This document shows positions 9,561 through 18,035 of a stretch of 64,000 bases of DNA, piece after piece; the first letter of the stretch is position 1; the number at the start of each line of letters is the position of its first letter. This DNA comes from Sphingobacterium chungjuense (lineage in GTDB: Bacteria > Bacteroidota > Bacteroidia > Sphingobacteriales > Sphingobacteriaceae): the NCBI RefSeq assembly GCF_011316935.1, contig NZ_WLYS01000002.1:434001-498000 (forward strand), in the 5' to 3' direction. The translations under genes were made by a program, and so were the position numbers. Under the pieces are notes generated by a model. The model saw only the letters and a program-made list of their open reading frames with translations. It was not told the origin of the DNA and did no database searches.

Positions 9561-12500
9561 ATGCAGAGTAAAGGGCTGATTAAATTTTTGGTAGTAGTGG
9601 TTTCGTTAGCATGCCTCTACTCCCTATCATTCACTTTTGTAACCAGGAAAGTGGAAAGTGATGCCGCAGAATACGCGCAGGGCGATATGCTCAAAGAAAA
9701 AGCGTATTTGGATTCGGTTGCTGGGCAGGTGGTATATAACCTTGGCGTAGCGAAGTATACCTATCGCGAAGCGAAAGCGCGTGAGATCGCTTTAGGATTG
9801 GATCTTAAAGGTGGTATGAACGTAACGATGGAGATCTCTTTAGATGAGTTGATCCGTAACCTAGCTAACAATCCAAAAGATCAAGCTTTCAACAAATCGT
9901 TGGAAAGCGCTTTAGCTAAAAGTAAATCGACCAACACTTCGTTGATTGATTTATTTGTGGATGAGTACAAAGCATCTGGTTCAGGCACACCAATCGCATC
10001 CTTCTTTGCTACAAAAGATAATGCAGCTTCTGTAAACGCAAACAGTTCAGAAGGTCAGGTTCGCACGTGGTTAAAGCGCGAAGCAGACAATGCGATCGAG
10101 AACTCCTACAAAGTATTGCGTACGCGTATCGACAAGTTCGGTGTTGCTTCTCCAAACATCCAGATTCAGCAAGGTACTAACCGTATCTTGGTCGAATTGC
10201 CAGGTATCAAAGATGAAGACCGTGTTCGTAAATTGTTACAAGGATCCGCTAAACTGGAGTTTTTCGAAACACATAGCAATCCCGATGTATATCCCTTGTT
10301 GGAAAACATCGATAAAACAGTAGCAGCCGCTTTACGTAGTGAGAAATCAACTACAGCAACCGCAGCTACAACTAGTAAAGACAGTACGGCAACAGATAGC
10401 ACCGCTTCTGACGCCAACTTATTGGCTAATCTAGGCGCTAAAAATGCGGATAGCGATACTTCTTCTGCTGTGCAAGCACAGTTAGCACAACAAAACCCGT
10501 TGTTCGCAGTTCTTAATCCTTCGGTTTACTCCGCACAAAACGGACAACCTCAGTTGACGCCTGGCGCAACAGTTGGTTATGCTCATTTGAAAGACACAGC
10601 ACGTGTAAATCAATATTTAAATCGCCCAGAAGTACGTTCGATGATTCCTTCGAACTTGAAGTTCATGTGGTCTGTAAAACCAGAGCACAACTCACCAGAT
10701 TTCTTGTCGTTGTTTGCCATTAAAACAAGCAATACGGAAAGTGGCGCTATCCTTACAGGTGATGTAATTACCGAAGCACGTGATGATTTCGATCAGAGCA
10801 ACAGACCTGTTGTATCTATGGGAATGAATGCAGAAGGCGCTCGCCAATGGAGACGTATTACTGCGCAAGCTGCTCAAAGCAATGCATCCATCGCAATTAT
10901 CTTAGACGGTGTGGTTTACTCTGCACCTACAGTGAATGAAGAAATCCCTGGTGGTAACTCTTCTATCTCGGGAAACTTTACGATCGAGGATACGAAAGAT
11001 TTGGCCAACGTCTTGAAAGCGGGTCGCCTTCCAACTACGGCAAAAATCGTAGAAGAAGCCATTGTCGGTCCTTCTCTTGGTCAGGCAGCGATTGATGCTG
11101 GTGTAAACTCGGCGGTTATTGGTTTTGCTGTCGTGATGATCTTCATGGTCGCTTACTATAACCGTGCTGGTATTGCTGCTAACATTGCGGTAGTATTCAA
11201 CGTATTTTTCTTGTTAGGAATTCTAGCTTCGCTAAATGCGGTATTAACGCTACCAGGTATTGCCGGTATCGTATTGACGATGGGTACTGCAGTAGATGCC
11301 AACGTACTGATTTACGAACGTATTCGTGAAGAATTAGGTTTAGGTAAATCGATGCGTCAAGCGATTGCTGATGGTTACAAGCATGCGATGCCTTCGATTC
11401 TCGATTCACAAATCACGACGTTACTGGTAGGTGTGATCTTGTTCTTTACTGGATCTGGACCTATTCAAGGTTTCGCCACCACGTTGATGATCGGTATCGT
11501 TACATCGTTATTCACAGCGATTTTCATCTCTCGTTTGATTTTCGAATACTTATTAGATAAGAACAAAAAGATCTCTGTTTCTTTCCCTTGGTCTGCTAAC
11601 ACGTTGAAAAATGCCAACTTCCATTTCGTAGGAAAGCGTAAAGTTTACTATGCAATCTCTGTCATTGTCTCGATTCTATGTATCATCTCGATCTTCACCA
11701 AAGGATTCTCCCTTGGGGTAGATTTCCAAGGTGGTCGTACGTATACGGTTCGTTATGACAATAATGTTAACCTAGAAGATGTACGTAGCAACTTAGATGC
11801 TGTGTTTGGATTGACTACAGAGGTAAAAACCTTTGGTAGCGAAAACCAAATTAAAGTAACGACTACCTACCATATCGAAGAAACTAGTGATGAGGCCGAC
11901 GGCGAAGTATTGGCTAAATTGAATGAAGGTTTGTCCAAAGTTGGTGGCAACAAATACGAGATCCTTTCGCAACAAAAAGTAGGTCCTTCCATTGCGAGCG
12001 ACATTCGCGATCGGGCGATCTATGCGGCTATCTTTTCGATCTTAATCATCGCTGCTTACATCTTGCTTCGTTTCCGCAGATGGCAGTATTCTGTATCGGC
12101 AGCGATCTCTACCACACACGATGGTATTGTATTGTTAGGTATCTTCTCTGCATTAGATGGATTGGTACCATTCTCCTTAGATATTGATCAGCACTTTGTT
12201 GCGGCATTATTAACGGTATTAGCATACTCAGTGAACGATACCGTGGTTGTATTTGACCGTCTTCGTGAATACTTATCAAAACCTTTCGGTAAAAACGAAA
12301 ACTTGGGAAGCACGATTAACAAAGCGATCAACTCCACATTGAGCCGTACGATCATCACGTCATTGACCTTGATCTTCGTGTTAGCAGTATTATTTATCTT
12401 CGGTGGTGAGGTGATTAGAGGTTTCTCTTTCGCGATCTTGATCGGTATCATTGTAGCAACCTACTCTTCGATCTTCATCGCTGCTCCTACGATGTACGAC

Positions 12501-12572
12501 TTGACACCAGACGATAGCGCGGTGCAAGAAATTACACCGAAAGCGAAAGAAGCAAAAACAGTAACTAGCTAA
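9561..12572 (+). CDS. secDF: Protein translocase subunit SecDF (fused)
   Basis: An inner-membrane RND-type motor that uses the proton gradient to help SecYEG release exported proteins. SecD and SecF are fused into one 1003-residue chain, as usual in Bacteroidota. The SecD half has TM1 (residues 7-27), the motif LGLDLKGGMNVTME, a large periplasmic P1 domain with a low-complexity Ser/Thr/Ala insertion around 265-305, and five clustered TM helices. The SecF half starts near residue 690 with its own TM, then SLGVDFQGGRTYTV, and the TM region with YSVNDTVVVFDRLRE, which carries proton-path Asp residues. The gene stands alone, with its own promoter and terminator. Confidence 0.97.
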   Translation: MQSKGLIKFLVVVVSLACLYSLSFTFVTRKVESDAAEYAQGDMLKEKAYLDSVAGQVVYNLGVAKYTYREAKAREIALGLDLKGGMNVTMEISLDELIRNLANNPKDQAFNKSLESALAKSKSTNTSLIDLFVDEYKASGSGTPIASFFATKDNAASVNANSSEGQVRTWLKREADNAIENSYKVLRTRIDKFGVASPNIQIQQGTNRILVELPGIKDEDRVRKLLQGSAKLEFFETHSNPDVYPLLENIDKTVAAALRSEKSTTATAATTSKDSTATDSTASDANLLANLGAKNADSDTSSAVQAQLAQQNPLFAVLNPSVYSAQNGQPQLTPGATVGYAHLKDTARVNQYLNRPEVRSMIPSNLKFMWSVKPEHNSPDFLSLFAIKTSNTESGAILTGDVITEARDDFDQSNRPVVSMGMNAEGARQWRRITAQAAQSNASIAIILDGVVYSAPTVNEEIPGGNSSISGNFTIEDTKDLANVLKAGRLPTTAKIVEEAIVGPSLGQAAIDAGVNSAVIGFAVVMIFMVAYYNRAGIAANIAVVFNVFFLLGILASLNAVLTLPGIAGIVLTMGTAVDANVLIYERIREELGLGKSMRQAIADGYKHAMPSILDSQITTLLVGVILFFTGSGPIQGFATTLMIGIVTSLFTAIFISRLIFEYLLDKNKKISVSFPWSANTLKNANFHFVGKRKVYYAISVIVSILCIISIFTKGFSLGVDFQGGRTYTVRYDNNVNLEDVRSNLDAVFGLTTEVKTFGSENQIKVTTTYHIEETSDEADGEVLAKLNEGLSKVGGNKYEILSQQKVGPSIASDIRDRAIYAAIFSILIIAAYILLRFRRWQYSVSAAISTTHDGIVLLGIFSALDGLVPFSLDIDQHFVAALLTVLAYSVNDTVVVFDRLREYLSKPFGKNENLGSTINKAINSTLSRTIITSLTLIFVLAVLFIFGGEVIRGFSFAILIGIIVATYSSIFIAAPTMYDLTPDDSAVQEITPKAKEAKTVTS

Positions 12573-12599
12573 TCGCAAACGACAGTTTTGAATACGTAT

Positions 12600-12637
12600 A
12601 GAGCTGGCTTTCTGTTAACAGAAAGCCAGCTCTTTTT
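12600..12637 (+). terminator. Rho-independent terminator of secDF
   Basis: A perfectly symmetrical palindrome, GAGCTGGCTTTCTGTT / AACAGAAAGCCAGCTC (12601-12632), followed by TTTTT. Confidence 0.9.
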
Positions 12638-12677
12638 CATAGCTATGCGAAGCAAGGGTTAACAAAAGTTAAACAAC

Positions 12678-12708
12678 TTGCGAGCCGCTCAACCTTGGCG
12701 TATATTTG
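12678..12708 (+). promoter_or_regulatory. Consensus promoter with no gene directly behind it
   Basis: TTG (12678-12680), a 20-bp spacer and TATATTTG (12701-12708) match the Bacteroidota consensus exactly. It lies beyond the secDF terminator. A second terminator follows only 37 bp downstream, so the transcript would be about 65-70 nt and non-coding. Confidence 0.65.
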
Positions 12709-12713
12709 ACTAT

Positions 12714-12782
12714 TCATAATTTTAGGTTAATAATTGGTTAGTTTAGCATTGCCACTCTCCACGAGTGGCAATGCTTTTTTTA
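12714..12782 (+). ncRNA. Candidate short non-coding transcript
   Basis: The predicted transcript starts about 6 nt after the -7 element and runs to the T tract at 12775-12782. It has an AU-rich single-stranded 5' part with two GGTTA copies (around 12725 and 12736), and a 3' terminator hairpin, AGCATTGCCACTC / GAGTGGCAATGCT. No start codon opens a frame of useful length. It could be a free small RNA or an attenuated leader of the thioredoxin-like lipoprotein gene 117 bp further on. The existence of the transcript is inferred from promoter and terminator only. Confidence 0.45.
12745..12782 (+). terminator. Rho-independent terminator of the short transcription unit
   Basis: A 13-bp perfect stem, 12745-12757 with 12763-12775, loop TCCAC, followed by seven T residues. 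It has no coding sequence upstream before the secDF terminator. Confidence 0.85.
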
Positions 12783-12872
12783 TATGTGACGACACGATCT
12801 ACTGAACCATCTTTATAGCAAGGATATGACACTTTTGATTCTTCGCCCAATAAGATATTCCTCATTTTTATT

Positions 12873-12880
12873 TAGCTTTG
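12873..12880 (+). promoter_or_regulatory. -7 element upstream of the thioredoxin-like lipoprotein
   Basis: TAGCTTTG matches TAnnTTTG and ends 18 bp before the ATG at 12899. TTTG at 12834-12837 is too far for a normal -33, so the promoter call is moderate. Confidence 0.4.
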
Positions 12881-12898
12881 ACCAACAATTAGAAGACA

Positions 12899-13507
12899 AT
12901 GATGAAAGGTAAATTCTCCATATTAAGTCTGGCCATCGCGCTTAGCGTAGCAGCCTGTAATAACACGGAATCCAACAAAAATCAAGCGGCGGATCCTCAT
13001 GCAGGCCACGATCATAGCACACATGAAGAAGCGGCTACATCTCACGCTCAGACCCCACCGCCTGCTCAGCCCGAAGAGCAAGATCCAACAGCGAGTATAC
13101 CAGAGTTTAAGTTCTACAAAGTGAAGTCTGGCTTTGGCTACGAGAAGAAAGATATACCTAGCGGCAAAAACACCGTATTCATCTTGTTTGATCCATCGTG
13201 TGGGCATTGTCAACAAGAAACACAAGCACTCGCTAAAAACTACGATAAGATTAAAGACATCAACATCCTATATATCTCGATGAATGACCCAGGTTTGATG
13301 GTCAATTTCTTACCGTCTTTTGGTAAAGAACTCGATGGCAAACCGAATGTAGAAGTGCTATATGACAGAAATCAGGAGTTCATCCGCAAATTCCATATAC
13401 CAAGCATGTTCCCTGCGAACTATGTATACGGAGCAGATGGCAACTTGAAAAATCATTGGGTGGGTGAAAAAGGTATTGATGAAATTTTAACCGCATTTGT
13501 ACAGTAA
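12899..13507 (+). CDS. Thioredoxin-like lipoprotein with CGHC motif
   Basis: A probable thiol-disulfide or peroxiredoxin-like protein anchored as a lipoprotein. The 202 residues begin MMKGKFSILSLAIALSVAAC, a lipoprotein signal with the lipidated Cys at residue 20. A low-complexity linker rich in His, Ala and Pro follows (DPHAGHDHSTHEEAATSHAQ), then a thioredoxin-like fold from about residue 75 with FDPSCGHCQQET as the redox CxxC and MFPANYVYGADG as the cis-Pro region. The His-rich linker may bind metal, which is inference. It is 8 bp upstream of gap, so the two may be co-transcribed, although a functional link is not obvious. ResA/TlpA-like by fold; substrate unknown. Confidence 0.82.
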   Translation: MMKGKFSILSLAIALSVAACNNTESNKNQAADPHAGHDHSTHEEAATSHAQTPPPAQPEEQDPTASIPEFKFYKVKSGFGYEKKDIPSGKNTVFILFDPSCGHCQQETQALAKNYDKIKDINILYISMNDPGLMVNFLPSFGKELDGKPNVEVLYDRNQEFIRKFHIPSMFPANYVYGADGNLKNHWVGEKGIDEILTAFVQ

Positions 13508-13515
13508 TAGATTAG

Positions 13516-14532
13516 ATGAGGATTGCAATTAATGGGTTTGGGAGAATAGGGCGAAATACGCTACGGCATCTGTTGCAGCGCGAATTGGATGGCGTTACGG
13601 TGGTTGCGATCAATGATTTGGCAGATGCTTCAACATTGGCTCATCTTTTTAAGTACGATTCGGTACACGGTCCTGCACCCATGCCTGTCGCCCACCGCGA
13701 TGGTTATTTAGAACTGGGAGATCATGCTATACAAATCTTTAATGAGAAAGATCCTGAGCGCTTGCCTTGGTCTGTCTTGGGTATAGATCTAGTGATCGAA
13801 TCTACGGGTCATTTTACCACCGCTGCTTCTGCATCGAAACACCTTACGGCAGGTGCGCGTCAAGTTGTGATTTCTGCACCTTCACCAGACAAAGAGATTC
13901 CAACGGTCGTATTGGGCATCAACGATGATACTTTCGATTGGAATGCTCCTATATTTTCCAATGCCTCATGTACCACAAATAATGTAGCGCCACTCGTCAA
14001 GATTTTAGACGACAATTGGTCGATCCAAGATGGCTACATCACCACCGTACATTCCATGACGGGAGATCAGAATTTACACGATGCGCCACACCGAGATTTG
14101 AGGCGTGCCCGTGCAGCCTCCTCTTCTATTATCCCAACATCAACTGGTGCAGCAAAAGCCATTACCAATGTGTTTACACATTTGGAAGGCAAGTTAGGCG
14201 GTGCCGGTATTCGTGTTCCGGTATTAAATGGTTCTTTAACAGATTTTACCTGCACGTTAGCAAAGCCAACTTCTGTGGAAGAAATCAATGCAACCTTTAA
14301 AGCTGCCGCCGAAGGTGATCTGAAAAATGTATTGTATTATACCGAAGATCCCATTGTCTCGGTCGACATCATTAATAATCCGTACTCCTGTGTGTTTGAT
14401 GCACAACTGACCTCTATCGTGGGCGGATTAGTAAAAGTAGTGGGTTGGTATGATAACGAATACGGCTATTCGAGTCGCATGGTGGATATTGTACACATCC
14501 TAAGTCGCTTAGAGGCGACCCTCGACGCCTAA
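13516..14532 (+). CDS. gap: Glyceraldehyde-3-phosphate dehydrogenase, type I
   Basis: Oxidises and phosphorylates glyceraldehyde 3-phosphate in glycolysis. The 338 residues contain the nucleotide-binding INGFGRIGR at the start, an Asp after the second strand (AINDLAD) that predicts NAD+ specificity, and the active site SNASCTTNNVAPL with the catalytic Cys near 155. The usual second Cys of SCTTNC is Asn here, a tolerated variant. The C-terminal WYDNEYGYSSRM is intact. It follows the thioredoxin-like lipoprotein by 8 bp. Its last 24 bp overlap the 3' end of the opposing DUF2400 gene, so the two coding ends are convergent and shared. Confidence 0.96.
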   Translation: MRIAINGFGRIGRNTLRHLLQRELDGVTVVAINDLADASTLAHLFKYDSVHGPAPMPVAHRDGYLELGDHAIQIFNEKDPERLPWSVLGIDLVIESTGHFTTAASASKHLTAGARQVVISAPSPDKEIPTVVLGINDDTFDWNAPIFSNASCTTNNVAPLVKILDDNWSIQDGYITTVHSMTGDQNLHDAPHRDLRRARAASSSIIPTSTGAAKAITNVFTHLEGKLGGAGIRVPVLNGSLTDFTCTLAKPTSVEEINATFKAAAEGDLKNVLYYTEDPIVSVDIINNPYSCVFDAQLTSIVGGLVKVVGWYDNEYGYSSRMVDIVHILSRLEATLDA

Positions 14533-15285
14533 TCCAAAAAGCGCAAAATCATATTTCACGGGATCGGAAGGATCTAGCAAGCGTAACTGAGTGGTTAGCT
14601 CCATCGCCATATTCCAATTGACTGTGGGCGTAGTAATCATGCCCAGCTTCCGCCCTACGCGCTCTACATGTACATCACACGGACAAATCAAATCGGCGGG
14701 ACGAATCTTCGACCAAATTCCAAAATCCACTCCTTGTGCATCGCGACGTACCATCCAGCGCAGAAACATATTCAAACGCTTGCAGCTCGATTTCTGCATG
14801 GGCGAACTGATGTGCTTACGTGTGCGTTCTGGGTAATCCAGCAGAGAAAAAAAATAGGATTTGAAGTAATTGAGCGCTTGCTCCACTGATACGTGTTCAC
14901 GATCTTCCTGCCCCCATACAAAGGCCATTTCCAACGAGTCGTGCTGTGCATAATGATAGCGCAAGAAAGCGATGAAATAGAGTAAATCCGTATCGTTGAA
15001 CGTACGATGCTTGAACCCCAGCAGACGGGCAAGATCTTGATCAGAATGGTTAAGGACAAAGGCATATGGTTCGCCCTGCATCCGTTCTATCAGCTCGGTA
15101 CATTTATTGATAATCGTCTTGCGCTGTCCCCAAGCCAAAATGCTGGCAAATAGTCCCATAATCTCCACATCCTGCTTCAGAGTAAAGCGATGCGGAATGA
15201 CGATTGGGTCGGATTCAATAAAACCCGGACGATTGTACTCAGCCACTTTTTGATCCAAAAATTCTTTTAAATCAAAATGAGCCAT
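14509..15285 (-). CDS. TIGR02757/DUF2400 family protein
   Basis: A 258-residue cytoplasmic protein of a conserved but poorly characterised family found in Bacteroidota and others. The sequence begins MAHFDLKEFLDQKVAEYNRP, contains GLFASILAWGQRKTIINKC near residue 45, KRLNMFLRWMVRRD near 170, and PADLICPCDVHVERVGRKLG near 195. These blocks recall the helix-hairpin-helix DNA glycosylase fold of this family, but no activity is established. It is the last gene of an adk-obgE operon, 6 bp behind obgE. Its 3' end overlaps gap by 24 bp. Confidence 0.85.
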   Translation of the reverse strand: MAHFDLKEFLDQKVAEYNRPGFIESDPIVIPHRFTLKQDVEIMGLFASILAWGQRKTIINKCTELIERMQGEPYAFVLNHSDQDLARLLGFKHRTFNDTDLLYFIAFLRYHYAQHDSLEMAFVWGQEDREHVSVEQALNYFKSYFFSLLDYPERTRKHISSPMQKSSCKRLNMFLRWMVRRDAQGVDFGIWSKIRPADLICPCDVHVERVGRKLGMITTPTVNWNMAMELTTQLRLLDPSDPVKYDFALFGLGVEGRL

Positions 15286-15291
15286 ATCTTA

Positions 15292-16290
15292 TTAACCTAC
15301 GATCTGTTTGTAAATAGCGTCTTTGAGCTGCTGGATATTTTTACCGGAAACGGATGAAATAAACAAATATGGAATATCTTGCGGTACTTGCGCTTTCATC
15401 TGTTCTTCTAATTCATCATCCAACATATCCGATTTGGTGATCGCCAGCATACGTGGTTTGTCGACTAACTCCGGGTTGTATGCGGTAAGCTCCCGCAATA
15501 GGATATCGTACTCTTCAGCGATGGTGCGATCGGTATCTGCAGGCACCATAAATAGCAAAACAGAGTTTCGCTCGATATGTCGCAAGAAACGATAACCTAA
15601 ACCCTTACCTTCTGATGCGCCTTCAATAATACCTGGAATATCCGCCATCACAAAAGATTTGCTGTCGCGATACGACACAATACCCAAGTTAGGCACAATA
15701 GTCGTGAATGGATAATCAGCAATCTCAGGTTTAGCCGCTGAAACAACCGACAATAAAGTCGATTTTCCAGCATTTGGAAATCCCACTAAACCGACATCTG
15801 CTAATACTTTCAGCTCCAAGATCATCCATTCCTCTTTACCGGGAATACCGGGTTGCGAGTACCGCGGAGTTTGTTGGGTCGGTGTCTTGAAATGCCAGTT
15901 GCCCAAGCCTCCTTTACCGCCTTCGGTCAAGATTTTAGTTTCGCCTTCTTCCGTGATTTCAAACAAGACTTCACCAGTTTCCGCATTTTTAGCGATCGTA
16001 CCTAGCGGTACTTCCAATATTTCATCTTTACCCGTAGCACCGGAGCGCAAAGCACTGCCACCGCGCTCTCCATCGGCAGCAATTATATGTTTACGGTATT
16101 TCAAATGCAGCAAGGTCCAGTGATTGGTAGAACCTTTGAGAATGATATGGCCACCGCGACCGCCGTCGCCGCCATCAGGACCACCTTTGGCAGTAAACTT
16201 GTCTCTATGCAGATGCGCCGAGCCTGCACCTCCGTGGCCAGAACGACAACATACTTTTACATAATCAACAAAATTAGAACCCTGTGCCAT
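15292..16290 (-). CDS. obgE: GTPase ObgE/CgtA
   Basis: A conserved GTPase that acts in 50S ribosome assembly and links to the stringent response. The 332 residues have an N-terminal glycine-rich Obg fold (about 1-160, with [18 protein letters not shown]), and a G domain with P-loop [12 protein letters not shown] near residue 168, switch region [13 protein letters not shown]3 [10 protein letters not shown], and G4 TKSD. The optional C-terminal OCT domain is absent, as commonly in this phylum. It lies between adk (23 bp upstream) and the DUF2400 gene. Confidence 0.97.
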   Translation of the reverse strand: MAQGSNFVDYVKVCCRSGHGGAGSAHLHRDKFTAKGGPDGGDGGRGGHIILKGSTNHWTLLHLKYRKHIIAADGERGGSALRSGATGKDEILEVPLGTIAKNAETGEVLFEITEEGETKILTEGGKGGLGNWHFKTPTQQTPRYSQPGIPGKEEWMILELKVLADVGLVGFPNAGKSTLLSVVSAAKPEIADYPFTTIVPNLGIVSYRDSKSFVMADIPGIIEGASEGKGLGYRFLRHIERNSVLLFMVPADTDRTIAEEYDILLRELTAYNPELVDKPRMLAITKSDMLDDELEEQMKAQVPQDIPYLFISSVSGKNIQQLKDAIYKQIVG

Positions 16291-16313
16291 ATCAATATTA
16301 TAATTACCGTAGA

Positions 16314-16892
16314 TTAACCTACTAGATGTTTGTCAATAACGTTAGATAGATTGCCGAATATCTCGTCGATCTCTCCAATGCCATCAATCTTATTCAATTT
16401 ACCCTGTTTTTCGTAGTATGGCAACACGTGTATCGTCTTGCTAAAATACTCTTCAATACGTTTTTTCAATTTATCTGCCGCATCATCTGCACGACCAGAT
16501 ATTTCTTGCCTTTTGGCAATGCGCGTAGTCAACTCTTCTTCACTTACGTCAAGCGCTAGCACCGTGCTAATCGGCTGTCCGTTGGACTCCAAAAATTGAT
16601 CCAGCGCTTCTGCTTGGGCTACCGTACGAGGAAAACCATCGAAGATAAAACCCTTCGCATTTTGATGCTCATTGATCTCCTGCTCTAGCATAGAGATAGT
16701 AATTGAATCCGGCACCAAATTACCATCAGCGATAATTTGATTTACCTTCTTGCCCAGTTCAGTTTCGTTCTTGATATGAGCGCGAAACATATCTCCGGTC
16801 GAGATATGATGCAATCCATATTGAGCGATTAGTTTTTCCGACTGTGTCCCCTTACCTGCACCAGGAGGGCCAAAAATTACAAGGTTTAACAT
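16314..16892 (-). CDS. adk: Adenylate kinase
   Basis: Phosphorylates AMP with ATP to give two ADP. The 192 residues begin [20 protein letters not shown] with the P-loop, followed by the AMP-binding [27 protein letters not shown] near residue 84, and the RAD/DD lid segment ([19 protein letters not shown]). The lid is short, lacking the zinc-finger-like insert of long adenylate kinases. The gene starts the adk-obgE-DUF2400 operon. A hairpin terminator separates it from the upstream tRNA gene. Confidence 0.96.
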   Translation of the reverse strand: MLNLVIFGPPGAGKGTQSEKLIAQYGLHHISTGDMFRAHIKNETELGKKVNQIIADGNLVPDSITISMLEQEINEHQNAKGFIFDGFPRTVAQAEALDQFLESNGQPISTVLALDVSEEELTTRIAKRQEISGRADDAADKLKKRIEEYFSKTIHVLPYYEKQGKLNKIDGIGEIDEIFGNLSNVIDKHLVG

Positions 16893-16921
16893 AACTTTCT
16901 GTTATTTTGTTTATTGCAAAA

Positions 16922-16954
16922 TAAAAGCCTAATCCGTGGATCGAATTAGGCTTT
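16922..16954 (-). terminator. Terminator between tRNA-Arg and adk
   Basis: AAAGCCTAAT (about 16923-16932) pairs with ATTAGGCTTT (16945-16954); on the minus strand a T-rich tail (TTTTATTTT) follows. It is 13 bp past the tRNA 3' end. Confidence 0.75.
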
Positions 16955-16967
16955 GATGTTAATAACG

Positions 16968-17041
16968 TGCGCTCAAAGGGAGTCGAACCCCTAACCTCCT
17001 GATCCGTAGTCAGGTGCTCTATCCAATTAAGCTATGAGCGC
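16968..17041 (-). tRNA. tRNA-Arg(ACG)
   Basis: A 74-nt cloverleaf. The acceptor GCGCTCA pairs exactly with TGAGCGC, and the discriminator is A. The anticodon stem is CCTGA/TCAGG with loop CTACGGA, giving anticodon ACG (read as ICG, CGN codons). The T arm has GGTTCGACTCC. The 3' CCA is not encoded and must be added. It has its own promoter and terminator. Confidence 0.96.
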
Positions 17042-17087
17042 CGCTTCCAAAAGCATATCGAGTCTGGCCCGTTTTGTTTTGGTGTTG

Positions 17088-17117
17088 CAAATATAGTAAA
17101 ATGCTTTATCCTAACAA
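17088..17117 (-). promoter_or_regulatory. Promoter of tRNA-Arg
   Basis: The minus strand has TTG (17115-17117), a 19-bp spacer and TATATTTG (17088-17095), an exact Bacteroidota consensus, about 47 bp before the tRNA 5' end. Confidence 0.75.
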
Positions 17118-17194
17118 ATATTTTTTCATCAAATGCTACCTCGATATGGCACAATTAGCGTACAAAAAGAGGCAAAACACTTCATAATGAATAA

Positions 17195-17914
17195 CTAACG
17201 TAAAGAGAACAAATCGTCTACGCCTAGCAATTTTCTACTTGTAAATCCTTCCCCATACCTTGCCTGAATGCTACGACCAAACTCTCGAGCCCTGCCTTCT
17301 GTATATAGAATAAAATCTGGTGTAGATATATAGGTCTGTGGCTCATTACTATCTGCTGGCGCATTGAACTGCGTGGTGTAGGCCAATATCGATTGCTTTT
17401 TGATCTCCCAATACGGTGTAATATCCAATATAATATCCGGCTGTATGTATTTATCTTGAATCAACTGTAATTGCAAACGCGGTCGAAAACTTTCTTGAAT
17501 ACCATCCTCATTGTGCGTTTCGATCCTTCTTAAGCCAGCCAAAAAAAGTGCATCATTCACGAGCTTACTTGCCCTGCCATGATCTGGATGACGATCATCT
17601 ACTGCATTCGTAATAACCACTTCTGGACGATATTGGCGAATGCACTGAATGATGGCCAACTGATTTGCTTCATTATTCTCAAAAAAACCATCTCTTAACC
17701 CCAAGTTTACGCGAATAGCAACCCCCAAGATATCGGCAGCAGCCTGTGCTTCTGCCGCACGTGTTTCTGCTGTGCCCCGTGTCCCTAACTCACCGCGAGT
17801 AAGATCCACAATTCCGACTTTTTTGCCTTCGGCTACATAGCGTGCAATTGTACCACCTGCTCCCAATTCAGCATCGTCAGGATGCACTGTTATCACCATC
17901 AAATCCAATTCCAT
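17195..17914 (-). CDS. bshB1: BshB1: bacillithiol biosynthesis deacetylase
   Basis: A zinc-dependent LmbE-like deacetylase that removes the acetyl group from GlcNAc-malate in bacillithiol synthesis. The 239 residues start MELDLMVITVHPDDAELGAGG, where His and the DD pair bind and activate zinc, and contain the second metal motif DDRHPDHGRASKLV near residue 115. The TRGELGTRG segment is typical of BshB1. By family it suggests this organism makes bacillithiol as its low-molecular-weight thiol; the other bsh genes are not in this window. A -7 element TATCTTTG lies 30 bp upstream. Confidence 0.9.
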   Translation of the reverse strand: MELDLMVITVHPDDAELGAGGTIARYVAEGKKVGIVDLTRGELGTRGTAETRAAEAQAAADILGVAIRVNLGLRDGFFENNEANQLAIIQCIRQYRPEVVITNAVDDRHPDHGRASKLVNDALFLAGLRRIETHNEDGIQESFRPRLQLQLIQDKYIQPDIILDITPYWEIKKQSILAYTTQFNAPADSNEPQTYISTPDFILYTEGRAREFGRSIQARYGEGFTSRKLLGVDDLFSLR

Positions 17915-17943
17915 ACCGGTAGATTATTGTTTAAAAATGTAGA

Positions 17944-17951
17944 CAAAGATA
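17944..17951 (-). promoter_or_regulatory. -7 element upstream of bshB1
   Basis: The minus strand reads TATCTTTG, matching TAnnTTTG, 29 bp before the bshB1 ATG. No clear -33 is seen. Confidence 0.4.
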
Positions 17952-18035
17952 GTGTTTAAACGCGTAAATTAAGAGAATGTTCGAAATATGACGCTAATCG
18001 CAGAAAACGAATACTCTATACTAAAAGGTTATCTA

